DNA from: Microbacterium aurantiacum | Lineage (GTDB): Bacteria; Actinomycetota; Actinomycetes; Actinomycetales; Microbacteriaceae | Assembly (NCBI RefSeq): GCF_002872075.1 | Contig: NZ_PGGU01000016.1 | Location: 317,009-381,008, forward strand | Direction of reading: 5' to 3' | DNA: 64,000 bases | In this document: one piece after another, positions 33,951 to 46,934 of the stretch | Layout: every line of letters starts with the position of its first letter | Numbering within the stretch: the stretch's first letter is position 1 | Made by a program: the position numbers and the translations under genes | Notes under the pieces: generated by a model | The model's input: the letters and a program-made list of their open reading frames with translations, nothing else | The model's database searches: none | What the model was told of the DNA's origin: nothing

Positions 33951-34676
33951 ATGCCGGATCACACCCTCATCCGCGGCGGGCGAGGTCTCATCGCGACCTT
34001 TCTCGCTGCAGCCGCCATCACCGCATCGACCCTGGGAATCGCATCCTCTGCTTCAGCCGAGACCACACCCGAACCGGCGGACACGCTCACCATCACTGCC
34101 GATAAACCGAAGGCCGCAGTCGGCGAGACGATCACCGTGACCGTCTCGGCCGAGGGCCTCATCGATGTCTACGCCTACGAGCTCTCGATCGGATTCGACC
34201 CCGCACTCCTGTCACTCCTAGATGGCAGCGAGGTCTTCCCCGCCGGAGGTATCTCGGCGGCGAACGTTGAGGACGGTGCGGTCTCGGCGGTGGCGACGCG
34301 ACTCGGCACCTCGCCCGGTCTATCGGGAGCCCAGTCCCTTGTGACCCTGACCTTCACCGCACTCGCGCCAGGAGATGCGGCAGTGACCCTACTCCGCGGA
34401 ACCCTGGTCGACTCCACGGGCGCATCCGCCGATATCGAGGTCGGCGCGGCGACGAGCACGGTCATCGCAGATGCCGGTGGCGGAACGGATCCGGGTAGCG
34501 GAGGAGGCACCGGCGGATCCGGGTCGAACGGGTCCACTCCCCCGCCCGTGGAACGGGATCCGCTCGCCGGCACAGGCGGGGAAGCGACGCCATGGATCGT
34601 CGCCGCCACCGGCGCGCTGGCCGCCGTAGCCACTGGAATCGTGCTGATCCTCCGTCGTCGGGGGGCGAGGTCATGA
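33951..34676 (+). CDS. Cell-wall-anchored cohesin-domain protein
   Basis: A 241-residue surface protein. A signal peptide ends near residue 36 (LGIASSASA). Residues about 44-172 fit a cohesin domain: TLTITADKPKAAVGETITVT, then VYAYELSIGFDPALLSLLDG and SGAQSLVTLTFTALAPGDAA, the order of strands seen in cellulosomal cohesins (VGDxVxVxV, YDPxxLxF, F-xA). A Gly/Ser/Pro-rich linker leads to an LAGTG sorting motif at 205-209, a membrane helix and a basic end (ILRRRGARS), the layout for a class E sortase substrate. Its last bases overlap the next gene's upstream ATG. Partner is probably the dockerin-bearing amidase that follows. Confidence 0.82.
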   Translation: MPDHTLIRGGRGLIATFLAAAAITASTLGIASSASAETTPEPADTLTITADKPKAAVGETITVTVSAEGLIDVYAYELSIGFDPALLSLLDGSEVFPAGGISAANVEDGAVSAVATRLGTSPGLSGAQSLVTLTFTALAPGDAAVTLLRGTLVDSTGASADIEVGAATSTVIADAGGGTDPGSGGGTGGSGSNGSTPPPVERDPLAGTGGEATPWIVAATGALAAVATGIVLILRRRGARS

Positions 34677-34726
34677 CCTCGATCACCGCAGGCCCCGTTC
34701 GCACACTCGACCGCAGAAGGACCACC

Positions 34727-36538
34727 ATGAAGCTCCGCACGATTCGCGGCACCGCTGTTCTCACGATCGGCTGCGCCGTCGCCGCGTCCGCCTTCACGAT
34801 GTCGCCGGCGTCCGCCGCCGAACCCGAGAGTGCGCCGATGCTCGCGCCGTACTACACCGAACTCGATGTCACCGGAGATGCGCAGGTCACCACGGCCGAT
34901 GTCGACCTCGCCGCCGCGTCGCTGGGTCTCACCGCGGGGTCAGCCGGGTGGCAGGATCTCGCGGTGCTGGACACGGACCTCGACGGAACCCTCACCGTGG
35001 TCGATCTGGCTGATCTGTCACACCGGATCATCTACGACGACGGCGCCTTCGAGATCATCGAGGCATCGGTGATCGACATGCAGGCGGCGATGAACGCCGG
35101 CGTGACCACATCCGTCGAACTCACCCAGCACTACATCGATCGCATCGAAGCCTATGACCGCGCCATCGTGCCGGGCGGCTTCCGTGCACTCAACTCGATC
35201 ATCACGGTCGGAGATCAGGCCCTCGCCGCCGCCGCGGCGGCAGACGCCACGCGTTCGGCGGAAGGCATGACGAGCATGCTCCTGGGGATCCCGATCGCCG
35301 TCAAGGACAACTACGACACCGTCGACATGGTCACGACGGGTGGTTGCGGATGCTGGAACGAGAACCAGACGACCACGGACGCGAAGATGATCGAAGGCCT
35401 GCGTGCCGCGGGGGCGGTGATCTTCGCCAAGGCCAGCCTCGACGAGTTCGCGTACGGGTTCGCCTCGGAGTTCTCGTCGTTCCAGACACCCGGATCGACG
35501 CTGCTGGTCGCGAACCCCTACGACACCACCAAGTCCGCCGGTGGATCCAGCGGCGGTACCGGAGCGGCGATCGCGGCGAACCTCGCCGGCATCGGGTTCG
35601 GCACGGACACCGGTGGATCCATCCGTGTCCCCTCGTCTTACAACCAGCTCGTCGGCGTGCGCCCCACGGTCGGTCTCGCCAGCCGGGACGGCATCATTCC
35701 ACTCGCCCTGTCACAGGACACCGGCGGACCGTTGACGCGATCCGTCATGGATGCGGCCGTCGCCCTCGATGCCGTCGTCGGGATCGACGAGGAGGACCCG
35801 GTGACCCTGAAACAGGACGGGCGCGTCCCGGACTCGTACACTTCCTTCCTCGATGACACGTCCCTGGATGGCGCGCGCATCGGCTACATCCCCGCAATGG
35901 TGGGCACGCAGACAGGTACCGTCCGGCTGTTCGGCGAGGCGGCTTCCGCTCTCGGAGCACAGGGTGCGACCGTGGTGGAGATCTCTGCGCCGGAGGGATT
36001 CGCCGCTGTGCTGTCCGAGCCCTCCGGGTCGACGAACGAGTTCCTGCACGACCTCGATTCCTACATCGGCACGCACCTCGGCGCCGACGTCGAGGCTCGG
36101 ACCCTCACCGACATCCTCGCCACCGGCAACTACGTGACTTCGCGTCTGCCCGTCTACGAGACACGCAACGCGGTGACGGAGGAGACCTACCAGGCGTGGG
36201 CGGGTGAGAACGGCACGCACACGCTCCAGCTCGCGGCGGGCAAGGAACTCGTCACGCAGTTGATGGATGAGTGGGATCTCGACGCGATCATCTACCCGAG
36301 CACCAACGCGTTCAGCACGCAGGCGACCAACATGCGTCTGAGTCCGAACACCGGAATGCCCGCGGTGACCGTGCCGATGGGGCAGACGATCGAGGGCGAG
36401 GACAACCCGGGCGCCGGCGTCAACCTCGAATTCCTCGGACGTGACTTCGATGAGGGCACGCTCCTCGGACTGGGGTATGCGTTCGAGCAGGCGACGCACG
36501 CCCGCACGACGCCGGTCCTGTACGGACCGCTCCCCTGA
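34727..36538 (+). CDS. Secreted amidase-signature enzyme with N-terminal dockerin-like domain
   Basis: A 603-residue exported hydrolase. The ATG at 34727 has AAGGA upstream and is followed directly by a signal peptide (cleavage near SPASAAEPE); an ATG at 34673 overlapping the cohesin gene's stop (ATGA) is the alternative. Residues 45-102 hold two calcium loops: D47-V-T-G-D51...D58 and D82-T-D84-L-D86-G...D93, spaced as in type I dockerins, the second one canonical. Then comes the amidase domain with Lys193 (IPIAVKDNYDT), Ser274 (SAGGSSGG) and nucleophile Ser298 (GTDTGGSIRVPSS). Target bond unknown. The dockerin-like part should dock on the neighbouring cohesin. Confidence 0.85.
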   Translation: MKLRTIRGTAVLTIGCAVAASAFTMSPASAAEPESAPMLAPYYTELDVTGDAQVTTADVDLAAASLGLTAGSAGWQDLAVLDTDLDGTLTVVDLADLSHRIIYDDGAFEIIEASVIDMQAAMNAGVTTSVELTQHYIDRIEAYDRAIVPGGFRALNSIITVGDQALAAAAAADATRSAEGMTSMLLGIPIAVKDNYDTVDMVTTGGCGCWNENQTTTDAKMIEGLRAAGAVIFAKASLDEFAYGFASEFSSFQTPGSTLLVANPYDTTKSAGGSSGGTGAAIAANLAGIGFGTDTGGSIRVPSSYNQLVGVRPTVGLASRDGIIPLALSQDTGGPLTRSVMDAAVALDAVVGIDEEDPVTLKQDGRVPDSYTSFLDDTSLDGARIGYIPAMVGTQTGTVRLFGEAASALGAQGATVVEISAPEGFAAVLSEPSGSTNEFLHDLDSYIGTHLGADVEARTLTDILATGNYVTSRLPVYETRNAVTEETYQAWAGENGTHTLQLAAGKELVTQLMDEWDLDAIIYPSTNAFSTQATNMRLSPNTGMPAVTVPMGQTIEGEDNPGAGVNLEFLGRDFDEGTLLGLGYAFEQATHARTTPVLYGPLP

Positions 36539-36645
36539 CGAGTCGTCGCGAGAGGACCCCGTCGCCTTCGTGTTCACCGAGGCGGCGGGATCCTCCCGCT
36601 CGGGACGACCGAACCGGTGTCCCACCCCGAAGGTAGGCTGACCAC

Positions 36646-37821
36646 GTGATTGTGGAACACCTGAGCCTCGTGGACTTCCGCAATTATCCGACCGCGGAAC
36701 TCTCCCTCCACCCCGGCCCGAACGTTCTCGTCGGCCGCAACGGGCAGGGCAAGACGAACCTCGCCGAGGCCGTGGTCTTCCTCGCCACACTCGGCTCCCA
36801 CCGGGTGTCGTCGGATGCTCCGATGGTTCGCGACGGGCAGGAGTTCGCCATCATCCGGGCCCGGCTGTCGCACGGCGAACGCAAGGTGCTCGCCGAGGTG
36901 CAGCTCAACCGGCAGGGTTCGAACAAGGCGCGCATAAACGGCTCGCCGTCGAAGATCAACGAACTCCCCCGCTACGCCCACGTCGTGCTGTTCGCCCCCG
37001 AGGATCTGCAGATCGTCCGCGGCGATCCGTCTTCTCGCCGGCGCTTTGCTGATCAGCTGCTCATCCAGCGCACACCGCGCATGGCGGCGGTGCTCGGCGA
37101 CTACGACCGCGTGCTCAAGCAGCGCACCGCGCTGCTGAAGTCCGCACGAGCCCGCGGCATCCGGGGCGAAGCACTGACGACGCTCGACATCTGGGACGAC
37201 AAGCTCATCGCGCTCGGGTCCGAGATCATCGATGCGAGACAGCGGCTGGCCACCGACATGCAGGCGCCGATCGCAACGGCCTACGCCGCGATCGCCGGCG
37301 CGGATCATCAGCCGCAGCTCGAATGGGCGCTGTCGGTGCGCGGCGGCGACCCGGAGGAGGGCGAGGACGCGGCATCCGACACCCGCGGCGAGATCGCCGA
37401 TCTGTTCCGCGCGGCGCTGCTGGCCAAGCGCACGCAGGAGCTCGACCGGGGACTCACGCTGGTCGGCCCGCACCGCGACGACCTGATCCTGCGCGTGCGC
37501 GGCCTGCCGGTGAAGGGGTATGCCTCGCATGGCGAGTCCTGGTCGGTGGCGCTGGCGCTGCGGCTGGCGTCGGCCGAGCTGCTGCGCAGCGAATCGCCGG
37601 CGGGAGATCCGGTGCTGATCCTCGATGACGTCTTCGCCGAGCTCGATGCCGATCGACGACAGCGACTGGCCGCCCTCACCGCCGGCTACGAGCAGGTGGT
37701 GGTGACCGCGGCGGTGGAGGAGGATATCCCTGCGGTGCTGCACGCCCATGTGGTGCGGATCGATGCGGGCACCATCAGCGACGAACGCGCGGAGAGCCAG
37801 GCGGGAGGAACAGATGACTGA
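36646..37821 (+). CDS. recF: DNA repair and recombination ATPase RecF
   Basis: SMC-like ATPase acting in RecFOR loading of RecA at gaps, 391 residues from a GTG at 36646. Begins VEHLSLVDFRNYPTAELSLH, with Walker A VGRNGQGKTNLAEAV near residue 30, the signature GESWSVALALRLASAELLRS late in the protein, and Walker B PVLILDDVFAELDADRR. It overlaps the next gene by eight bases. All family landmarks are present. Confidence 0.96.
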   Translation: MIVEHLSLVDFRNYPTAELSLHPGPNVLVGRNGQGKTNLAEAVVFLATLGSHRVSSDAPMVRDGQEFAIIRARLSHGERKVLAEVQLNRQGSNKARINGSPSKINELPRYAHVVLFAPEDLQIVRGDPSSRRRFADQLLIQRTPRMAAVLGDYDRVLKQRTALLKSARARGIRGEALTTLDIWDDKLIALGSEIIDARQRLATDMQAPIATAYAAIAGADHQPQLEWALSVRGGDPEEGEDAASDTRGEIADLFRAALLAKRTQELDRGLTLVGPHRDDLILRVRGLPVKGYASHGESWSVALALRLASAELLRSESPAGDPVLILDDVFAELDADRRQRLAALTAGYEQVVVTAAVEEDIPAVLHAHVVRIDAGTISDERAESQAGGTDD

Positions 37822-38308
37822 CACAGCCGCATCCGAGACGCCGGAGACCGTCGCCACGTATCTGCGGCTGCGCGGTCTGAAGCCGAGCTCGAAGTCGTGG
37901 AAGCGCAAGCGGCGAATCGCGGACGACGATGACAACGCTCCGTTCACCCCCGGTCGCGATCCCGGAGCGCTCGGATCGGTGCTCGACAAGCTCAGCCGGG
38001 ACTCCGGCTGGCAGATCACCCTCGCCCGGGAAGACCTGGTGCGCCAGTGGGCAGACCTCGCGGGCGCCGGCACCGCCCAGCACTCCGAACCGGTGTCGCT
38101 GGAGAACGGCGTCCTCACCGTGAAGTGCGATTCGACGGCGTGGGCGAAGAACCTGCAGTTCATGCGCGCGACGATCCTCACCGAGATCGGCCGACGGTAC
38201 CCGGATGCAGGAGTGGAGAACCTCCGTTTCATCGGGCCGGACGTCCCCTCCTGGAAATGGGGTCCCAGAGTCGTTCCAGGGCGGGGCCCGCGCGATACCT
38301 ACGGGTAG
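37814..38308 (+). CDS. dciA: DciA-like replicative helicase-associated protein (DUF721)
   Basis: A 164-residue protein of the DUF721 family. In mycobacteria and most bacteria lacking DnaC, DciA interacts with DnaB helicase and is needed for its loading. The N-terminus is low complexity and basic (KPSSKSWKRKRRIADDDDNA). The core KH-like domain shows LGSVLDKLSRDSGWQITLAR, WADLAGAGTAQHSEPVSLEN and LTVKCDSTAWAKNLQFMRAT. Position between recF and gyrB is the standard actinobacterial one, and it overlaps recF by eight bases. Confidence 0.88.
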   Translation: MTDTAASETPETVATYLRLRGLKPSSKSWKRKRRIADDDDNAPFTPGRDPGALGSVLDKLSRDSGWQITLAREDLVRQWADLAGAGTAQHSEPVSLENGVLTVKCDSTAWAKNLQFMRATILTEIGRRYPDAGVENLRFIGPDVPSWKWGPRVVPGRGPRDTYG

Positions 38309-38384
38309 GGCATCATCGAGGGGGTTCCGATCGATTACAGAGCCGCACGTGGCCGCTGAGCCGCATTGAGCACGAAAATCCCGC

Positions 38385-38390
38385 TAGAAT
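38385..38390 (+). promoter_or_regulatory. Candidate -10 element of gyrB
   Basis: TAGAAT, 37 bases before the gyrB start, is a good -10 hexamer in otherwise GC-rich DNA; a CATTGA sequence about 15 bases upstream could be a poor -35. Inferred from sequence only. Confidence 0.35.
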
Positions 38391-38402
38391 GGGAGTTCGT
38401 GA

Positions 38403-40499
<2,097 letters not shown>

Positions 40500-40551
40500 G
40501 TGCCGGCGTCTCGCCTCGCCTCGCACGATCAACGACCGGATTGACACACAC

Positions 40552-43127
<2,576 letters not shown>

Positions 43128-43131
<4 letters not shown>

Positions 43132-43532
43132 GCACAGTAGCCGACAAGCTGGCGAAGAAGTCGACGCGCAAGACCGGCGGCAAGCAGGTCCGTCTGCGCC
43201 TGGTCTACGTCGACTTCTGGTCGGCCGTGAAGCTCTCCTTCCTCGGTGCCGTCGCCCTGGCGATCGTCACCATGGTGTCGTTCTTCCTCATCTACCTGGT
43301 GCTGCAGGCGACCGGGCTGCTGGCCGAAGCCGACGGCATCGTCGCCAGCTTCACCGACGGCAGCATCCAGCTCTCGCAGGTCGTGGGCCTTCCCCAGGTG
43401 ATGGCGTTCGCCGCCGTGGTCTCGATCCTCAACCTCATCGTGTTCACCGTGCTCGGCGCCGTGATCGCAGGAATCTACAACGTCGCCGTCAAGGTGACCG
43501 GCGGGCTGCTCGTCGGCTTCATGTCGAACTAG
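43128..43532 (+). CDS. DUF3566 domain-containing membrane protein
   Basis: A 134-residue membrane protein found directly after gyrA in most actinobacteria. After a basic N-terminus come [19 protein letters not shown] and two hydrophobic regions ([20 protein letters not shown] and [20 protein letters not shown]). The final [14 protein letters not shown] is the family end. Its ATG overlaps the gyrA stop. Function is not established; a link to the cell envelope or elongation machinery has been suggested for relatives. Confidence 0.9.
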
Positions 43533-43558
43533 TCCTTCGGCCGGTTCACCACCGGTTC

Positions 43559-43596
43559 AGAAGCGAGGCGGATGCTGCGGCATCCGCCTCGCTTCT
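43559..43596 (+). terminator. Terminator of the gyrB-gyrA-DUF3566 unit
   Basis: A perfect 17-bp stem, AGAAGCGAGGCGGATGC (43559-43575) and its complement (43580-43596), with a TGCG loop and a short T-rich tail (TGCTTT). Confidence 0.88.
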
Positions 43597-43689
43597 TGCT
43601 TTCCCGGATGGGCGAGTAGGGAAAACCCGAACTCGGATCTCCGGATGACTCGGTGTCGGCGGCCGGGGGCCGCGCCCTACGTTTGAACC

Positions 43690-44955
43690 ATGACGACACA
43701 GACTGCGACCCCGACGCCGACGCAGACGGCGAAACCCCCGCTGCGGGTGATCACGACCATCCTGCATCTCGCCGCTCTCGGCGTGATCGGATCGGCCGTT
43801 CTCGCAACGCTCTCCGGTCTGCTCGGGGCAGGCATCGGCCTGCTCTTCGCCTTCGGCGTCGGCGTGCTCCTGCTCGTCGGCCTCGTGTACGCCCTGTTCG
43901 GGATCGGCTGGTTCGAGGTGGCCCGCGTCGGCGGTCTGTATCGCGTCGACATCGCTCCCCTGCGCTGGCGGGGCAGCGGGCACCCCGGCTTCGGCGGCTG
44001 GTTGCGCTCGCTCGCCCGGCAGTCGATCGACGGGCGGATGTGGCGCGCACTGGCGAATTTCGCCATCGCCGGCGTCTTCGGCACGATCGTGCTGCGCCTC
44101 GCATGGGGACTGGTGTCGTCGGCGATCTTCGCCTTCTCGCCGCTGATGTCCGACGGTCCGGTCGACGGCATCTTCGGCAACGCCGTTGCTCCTGGCTGGG
44201 CGCCTCTGGTCGGAATCCTCGGTGTGCTCGCCTGCGCGATGGGAGTGCTGGGGCTCGCCCTGCTGCACAGGACGATCAGCCTGGCGATCGTCGTCCGCAG
44301 TCGCGAGGCCGAGCTGACCGAGCGTGTCCGCACGACGACGGCTCAGCGCGAGGGCGCTGTGCGGGCGGCCGATGTCGAGCGCACCCGCATCGAACGCGAC
44401 CTCCACGACGGGGTCCAGCCGCGGCTGGTCTCGGTCGGGATGACCCTGGGCCTCGCCCAGCAGAAGATCGACGACGACCCGGAGACGGCGAAGGCGCTGA
44501 TCTCCGAGGCGCACACATCGACGAAGGCAGCCATCACCGAGCTGCGGCAGCTCGCCCGCGGCATCCACGCGTCGGTGCTCGATGATCGAGGACTCGACGC
44601 GGCGCTGTCAGCGCTCGCCGGTCGCTCCCACATCCCGGTGCACCTCGATGTGCGCATGGAGGGTCGATGCAGCCGTGAAGCCGAGGCCGCCGTGTACTTC
44701 TCGATCGCGGAGTCGCTGACCAATGCCGCCAAGCACTCCCGCGCCAGTGAGGCCAGGGTGATCGTGCGGATCCGCGAGGGCGGGACGCTGTGGGCCCGCG
44801 TGGAGGACAACGGCATCGGCGGTGCACAGGTCCAGCCCGGGGGCGGTCTCGACGGCATCGCCAACCGCATCCTCGCAGCCGGCGGAACCTTCCGGCTGGA
44901 CAGCCCGCAGGGCGGCCCGACGTCGCTGGAGGTGAACGTGCCATGCGCATCCTGA
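43690..44955 (+). CDS. Sensor histidine kinase (HisKA_3 / NarL-partner type)
   Basis: Membrane sensor kinase of 421 residues. Four hydrophobic segments lie in residues 19-200 (for example GIGLLFAFGVGVLLLVGLVY and LVGILGVLACAMGVLGLALL) with little extracellular sequence, as in sensors of membrane stress. The dimerisation/phosphoacceptor motif is RTRIERDLHDGVQPRLVSVG with His239. The ATPase part has AESLTNAAKHSRASEARVIV (N box), VEDNGIGGA and GGGLDGIANRILAAGG. It is the first gene of a three-gene operon with a response regulator and a DUF4097 protein. Signal unknown. Confidence 0.93.
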   Translation: MTTQTATPTPTQTAKPPLRVITTILHLAALGVIGSAVLATLSGLLGAGIGLLFAFGVGVLLLVGLVYALFGIGWFEVARVGGLYRVDIAPLRWRGSGHPGFGGWLRSLARQSIDGRMWRALANFAIAGVFGTIVLRLAWGLVSSAIFAFSPLMSDGPVDGIFGNAVAPGWAPLVGILGVLACAMGVLGLALLHRTISLAIVVRSREAELTERVRTTTAQREGAVRAADVERTRIERDLHDGVQPRLVSVGMTLGLAQQKIDDDPETAKALISEAHTSTKAAITELRQLARGIHASVLDDRGLDAALSALAGRSHIPVHLDVRMEGRCSREAEAAVYFSIAESLTNAAKHSRASEARVIVRIREGGTLWARVEDNGIGGAQVQPGGGLDGIANRILAAGGTFRLDSPQGGPTSLEVNVPCAS

Positions 44956-45020
44956 TCTGCACGCACTTCAGCCGGCACGACGACATCGACACGGACGGAC
45001 GCTTCTCATGCGCATCCTGA
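44943..45020 (+). CDS. Candidate 25-codon leader ORF overlapping kinase end and regulator start
   Basis: An ATG at 44943, about eight bases after GGAGGTG, opens MRILICTHFSRHDDIDTDGR plus five residues and stops at 45018-45020, ten bases past the response regulator's ATG at 45008. The first six residues copy the regulator's own N-terminus because CATGCGCATCCTGATCTGC occurs at both 44942-44960 and 45007-45025. It may be a relic of a duplication or act as a translational coupling leader. No independent function is claimed. Confidence 0.35.
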   Translation: MRILICTHFSRHDDIDTDGRFSCAS

Positions 45021-45697
45021 TCTGCGAGGACTCGGTTCTGCTCCGCGAAGGACTCGTCCGGCTGCTGGAGGACGCCGGCCACGAAGTGGTCGCCGCACTC
45101 CCCGACACCGAGGGTCTCGCGGAATCCGTCGAGAACACCGCACCGGAACTCTGCATCCTCGATGTGCGGCTCCCCCCGACGTTCACCGATGAGGGGATCC
45201 GTGCCGCGCTCGGGCTTCGATCCACGCACCCGTCGCTCCCCCTCCTCGTGCTCTCGCAGTACGTCGAGGAGCGGTACGCCAGCGACCTGATCGCCGCGCA
45301 GGGCGGGCCCCTCGGCTACCTGCTCAAGGATCGGGTGGCCGATGTCTCGGAGTTCCTCGCATCCGTCCAGCGGATCTCGGAGGGTGCCACGGTGCTCGAC
45401 CCGGAGGTCGTCGCTCAGTTGCTCACACGTCGCAACCGCGACGATCGGATGCTGCGGCTCACCGAGCGCGAGCGCACCGTTCTCGCCCTGATCGCCGAGG
45501 GCAAATCGAATCAGGCGATCGCCGGGCTGCTCTTCCTCTCCGAGGCGAGCGTCGAGAAGCACATCACCGCCATCTTCCAGAAGCTCGGCTTCGAACAGGG
45601 CGAGTCGGGGAACCGCCGCGTGCTCGCCGCGCTCGCCCACATCGAGAACTACGGCGGAGCAACGCCTCCGACCGGCCAGACAGGAGTGACACGATGA
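45008..45697 (+). CDS. Response regulator, NarL/LuxR family
   Basis: A 229-residue transcription factor. The receiver domain has MRILICEDSVLLREGLVRLL (acidic pocket), the phosphoacceptor Asp in ELCILDVRLPPTF and the conserved Lys in GYLLKDRVADV. The C-terminal LuxR-type HTH reads LTERERTVLALIAEGKSNQA then LLFLSEASVEKHITAIFQKL. It is partner to the histidine kinase just upstream and overlaps the next gene by four bases. Its own ribosome-binding site is poor, which makes coupling to the preceding short ORF plausible. Confidence 0.94.
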   Translation: MRILICEDSVLLREGLVRLLEDAGHEVVAALPDTEGLAESVENTAPELCILDVRLPPTFTDEGIRAALGLRSTHPSLPLLVLSQYVEERYASDLIAAQGGPLGYLLKDRVADVSEFLASVQRISEGATVLDPEVVAQLLTRRNRDDRMLRLTERERTVLALIAEGKSNQAIAGLLFLSEASVEKHITAIFQKLGFEQGESGNRRVLAALAHIENYGGATPPTGQTGVTR

Positions 45698-46614
45698 GCA
45701 CTGAAGAGCAGAACCAGCCGGGTCAGCACACCCCGCTCACGCCGCCGCCGCCCACAGAAGCCCCGTCGGCAGGTTTACCGTCGGACGGCGCGCCGTCGGT
45801 TGTTCCGGCAGCGGGACCGCCGCGCAACGGCCACTCGAAGACGATCGTCACCTTGACGGCCGTGATCGGCGGACTCGCGCTCGTCGGTACGGCCGGCACC
45901 GCGGCGGTGGCCTCGGTCTCGGAGTTCTCCCGCAGCACCAGCGAGCAGAGCCTGGACGTCGACGGCATCGACGGGATCGACGTGAACGCGAGCGCTGCCG
46001 ACGTCACCGTGAGATTCGGTGACGTCGACGAGGCCGTGCTCACCGTCTCCGGCGGTCGCGGCGACTGGTCGATGCGCCGCGATGACGGCGACCTGGTCGT
46101 GCAGGGCCCGGAATCGGTGTTCGGATGGTGGCTCGGGGGGTGGTTCGGCGACGAGCAGACCGTGGTCCTCACGCTGCCGCAGAACCTGGGAAGTGCTGGG
46201 CTGGATGCCGAGTTCGATCTGAGTTCAGGGGCTCTCGACGTCGACGCCGATTTCGGCGACCTCGACATCGAGATGTCGGCCGGTTCGCTGTCGGTCGACG
46301 GCTCGGCTGTCGACGTCACGGCCAACGTCAGCGCCGGCAGCGCCGACGTGCGACTCGACGAGGTGACCGTGGCCGACTTCACCGTGTCGGCCGGTGACCT
46401 CGAGGTCGAGCTCACCGGTGCCGCACCGGATGCCGTGTCGATCGCCGTCAGTGCGGGAACATTCGATCTGACGCTCCCGGACACCGAGTACAACGTGGTC
46501 GACCAGGTCAGCGCGGGAACCCTGGACAGCCGCGTCGACGAGTCGTCGAACTCGCGGCACACCATCGACGTCGAGCTTTCCGCCGGTACGGCGACCCTGC
46601 GTCCGGGCACCTGA
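45694..46614 (+). CDS. DUF4097 family surface protein, third gene of the two-component operon
   Basis: A 306-residue membrane-anchored protein. A Pro-rich cytoplasmic N-terminus of about 48 residues is followed by one membrane helix (IVTLTAVIGGLALVGTAGTA) and an outside domain of repetitive short strands with recurring SAG motifs (EMSAGSLSVDGSAVDVTANV, FTVSAGDLEVELTG, VSAGTFDLTLPD, ELSAGTATLRPG). This is the DUF4097/adhesin-like beta-helix pattern. Such proteins often accompany LiaRS-like or kinase-regulator pairs. It could be a regulator target or a signal-modulating partner; either is inference. Confidence 0.85.
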   Translation: MSTEEQNQPGQHTPLTPPPPTEAPSAGLPSDGAPSVVPAAGPPRNGHSKTIVTLTAVIGGLALVGTAGTAAVASVSEFSRSTSEQSLDVDGIDGIDVNASAADVTVRFGDVDEAVLTVSGGRGDWSMRRDDGDLVVQGPESVFGWWLGGWFGDEQTVVLTLPQNLGSAGLDAEFDLSSGALDVDADFGDLDIEMSAGSLSVDGSAVDVTANVSAGSADVRLDEVTVADFTVSAGDLEVELTGAAPDAVSIAVSAGTFDLTLPDTEYNVVDQVSAGTLDSRVDESSNSRHTIDVELSAGTATLRPGT

Positions 46615-46710
46615 GCATTGGCTGCTCCGGCGCCGATGAGTGCGTCGGAGCGGCCGCCTGCCCTCGATTCGGATTCTCGGTCAGAATCGGGTAAAGTCTT
46701 GGAGGTTGAC

Positions 46711-46784
46711 GGGGATATAGCTCAGGCGGTTAGAGCGCTTCACTGATAATGAAGAGGTCCCAGGTTCAAGTCCTGGTATCCCCA
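46711..46784 (+). tRNA. tRNA-Ile (anticodon GAT)
   Basis: 74 bases; acceptor GGGGATA pairs with TATCCCC, with discriminator A at 46784. D-arm AGCTCAGGCGGTTAGAGC, anticodon loop CTGATAA within a 5-bp stem, and T-arm CAGGTTCAAGTCCTG are all visible. CCA is not encoded. Position downstream of gyrA with tRNA-Ala is the common actinobacterial arrangement. Confidence 0.96.
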
Positions 46785-46812
46785 CTCTGCACGTCAAATT
46801 GAACACCCGTTC

Positions 46813-46885
46813 GGGGCCTTAGCTCAGTTGGTAGAGCGCCTGCTTTGCAAGCAGGATGTCAGGAGTTCGAATCTCCTAGGCTCCA
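46813..46885 (+). tRNA. tRNA-Ala (anticodon TGC)
   Basis: 73 bases; acceptor GGGGCCT pairs with AGGCTCC (one G-T pair), discriminator A. D-arm AGCTCAGTTGGTAGAGC, anticodon stem CCTGC/GCAGG with loop TTTGCAA, and T-arm AGGAGTTCGAATCTCCT. Separated from tRNA-Ile by 28 bases, so probably one transcript. Confidence 0.96.
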
Positions 46886-46934
46886 CAGTTCGAGAGCGTC
46901 GCCCCTGAGGTCGGCGCTCTTTCTGCGTCCGGCG

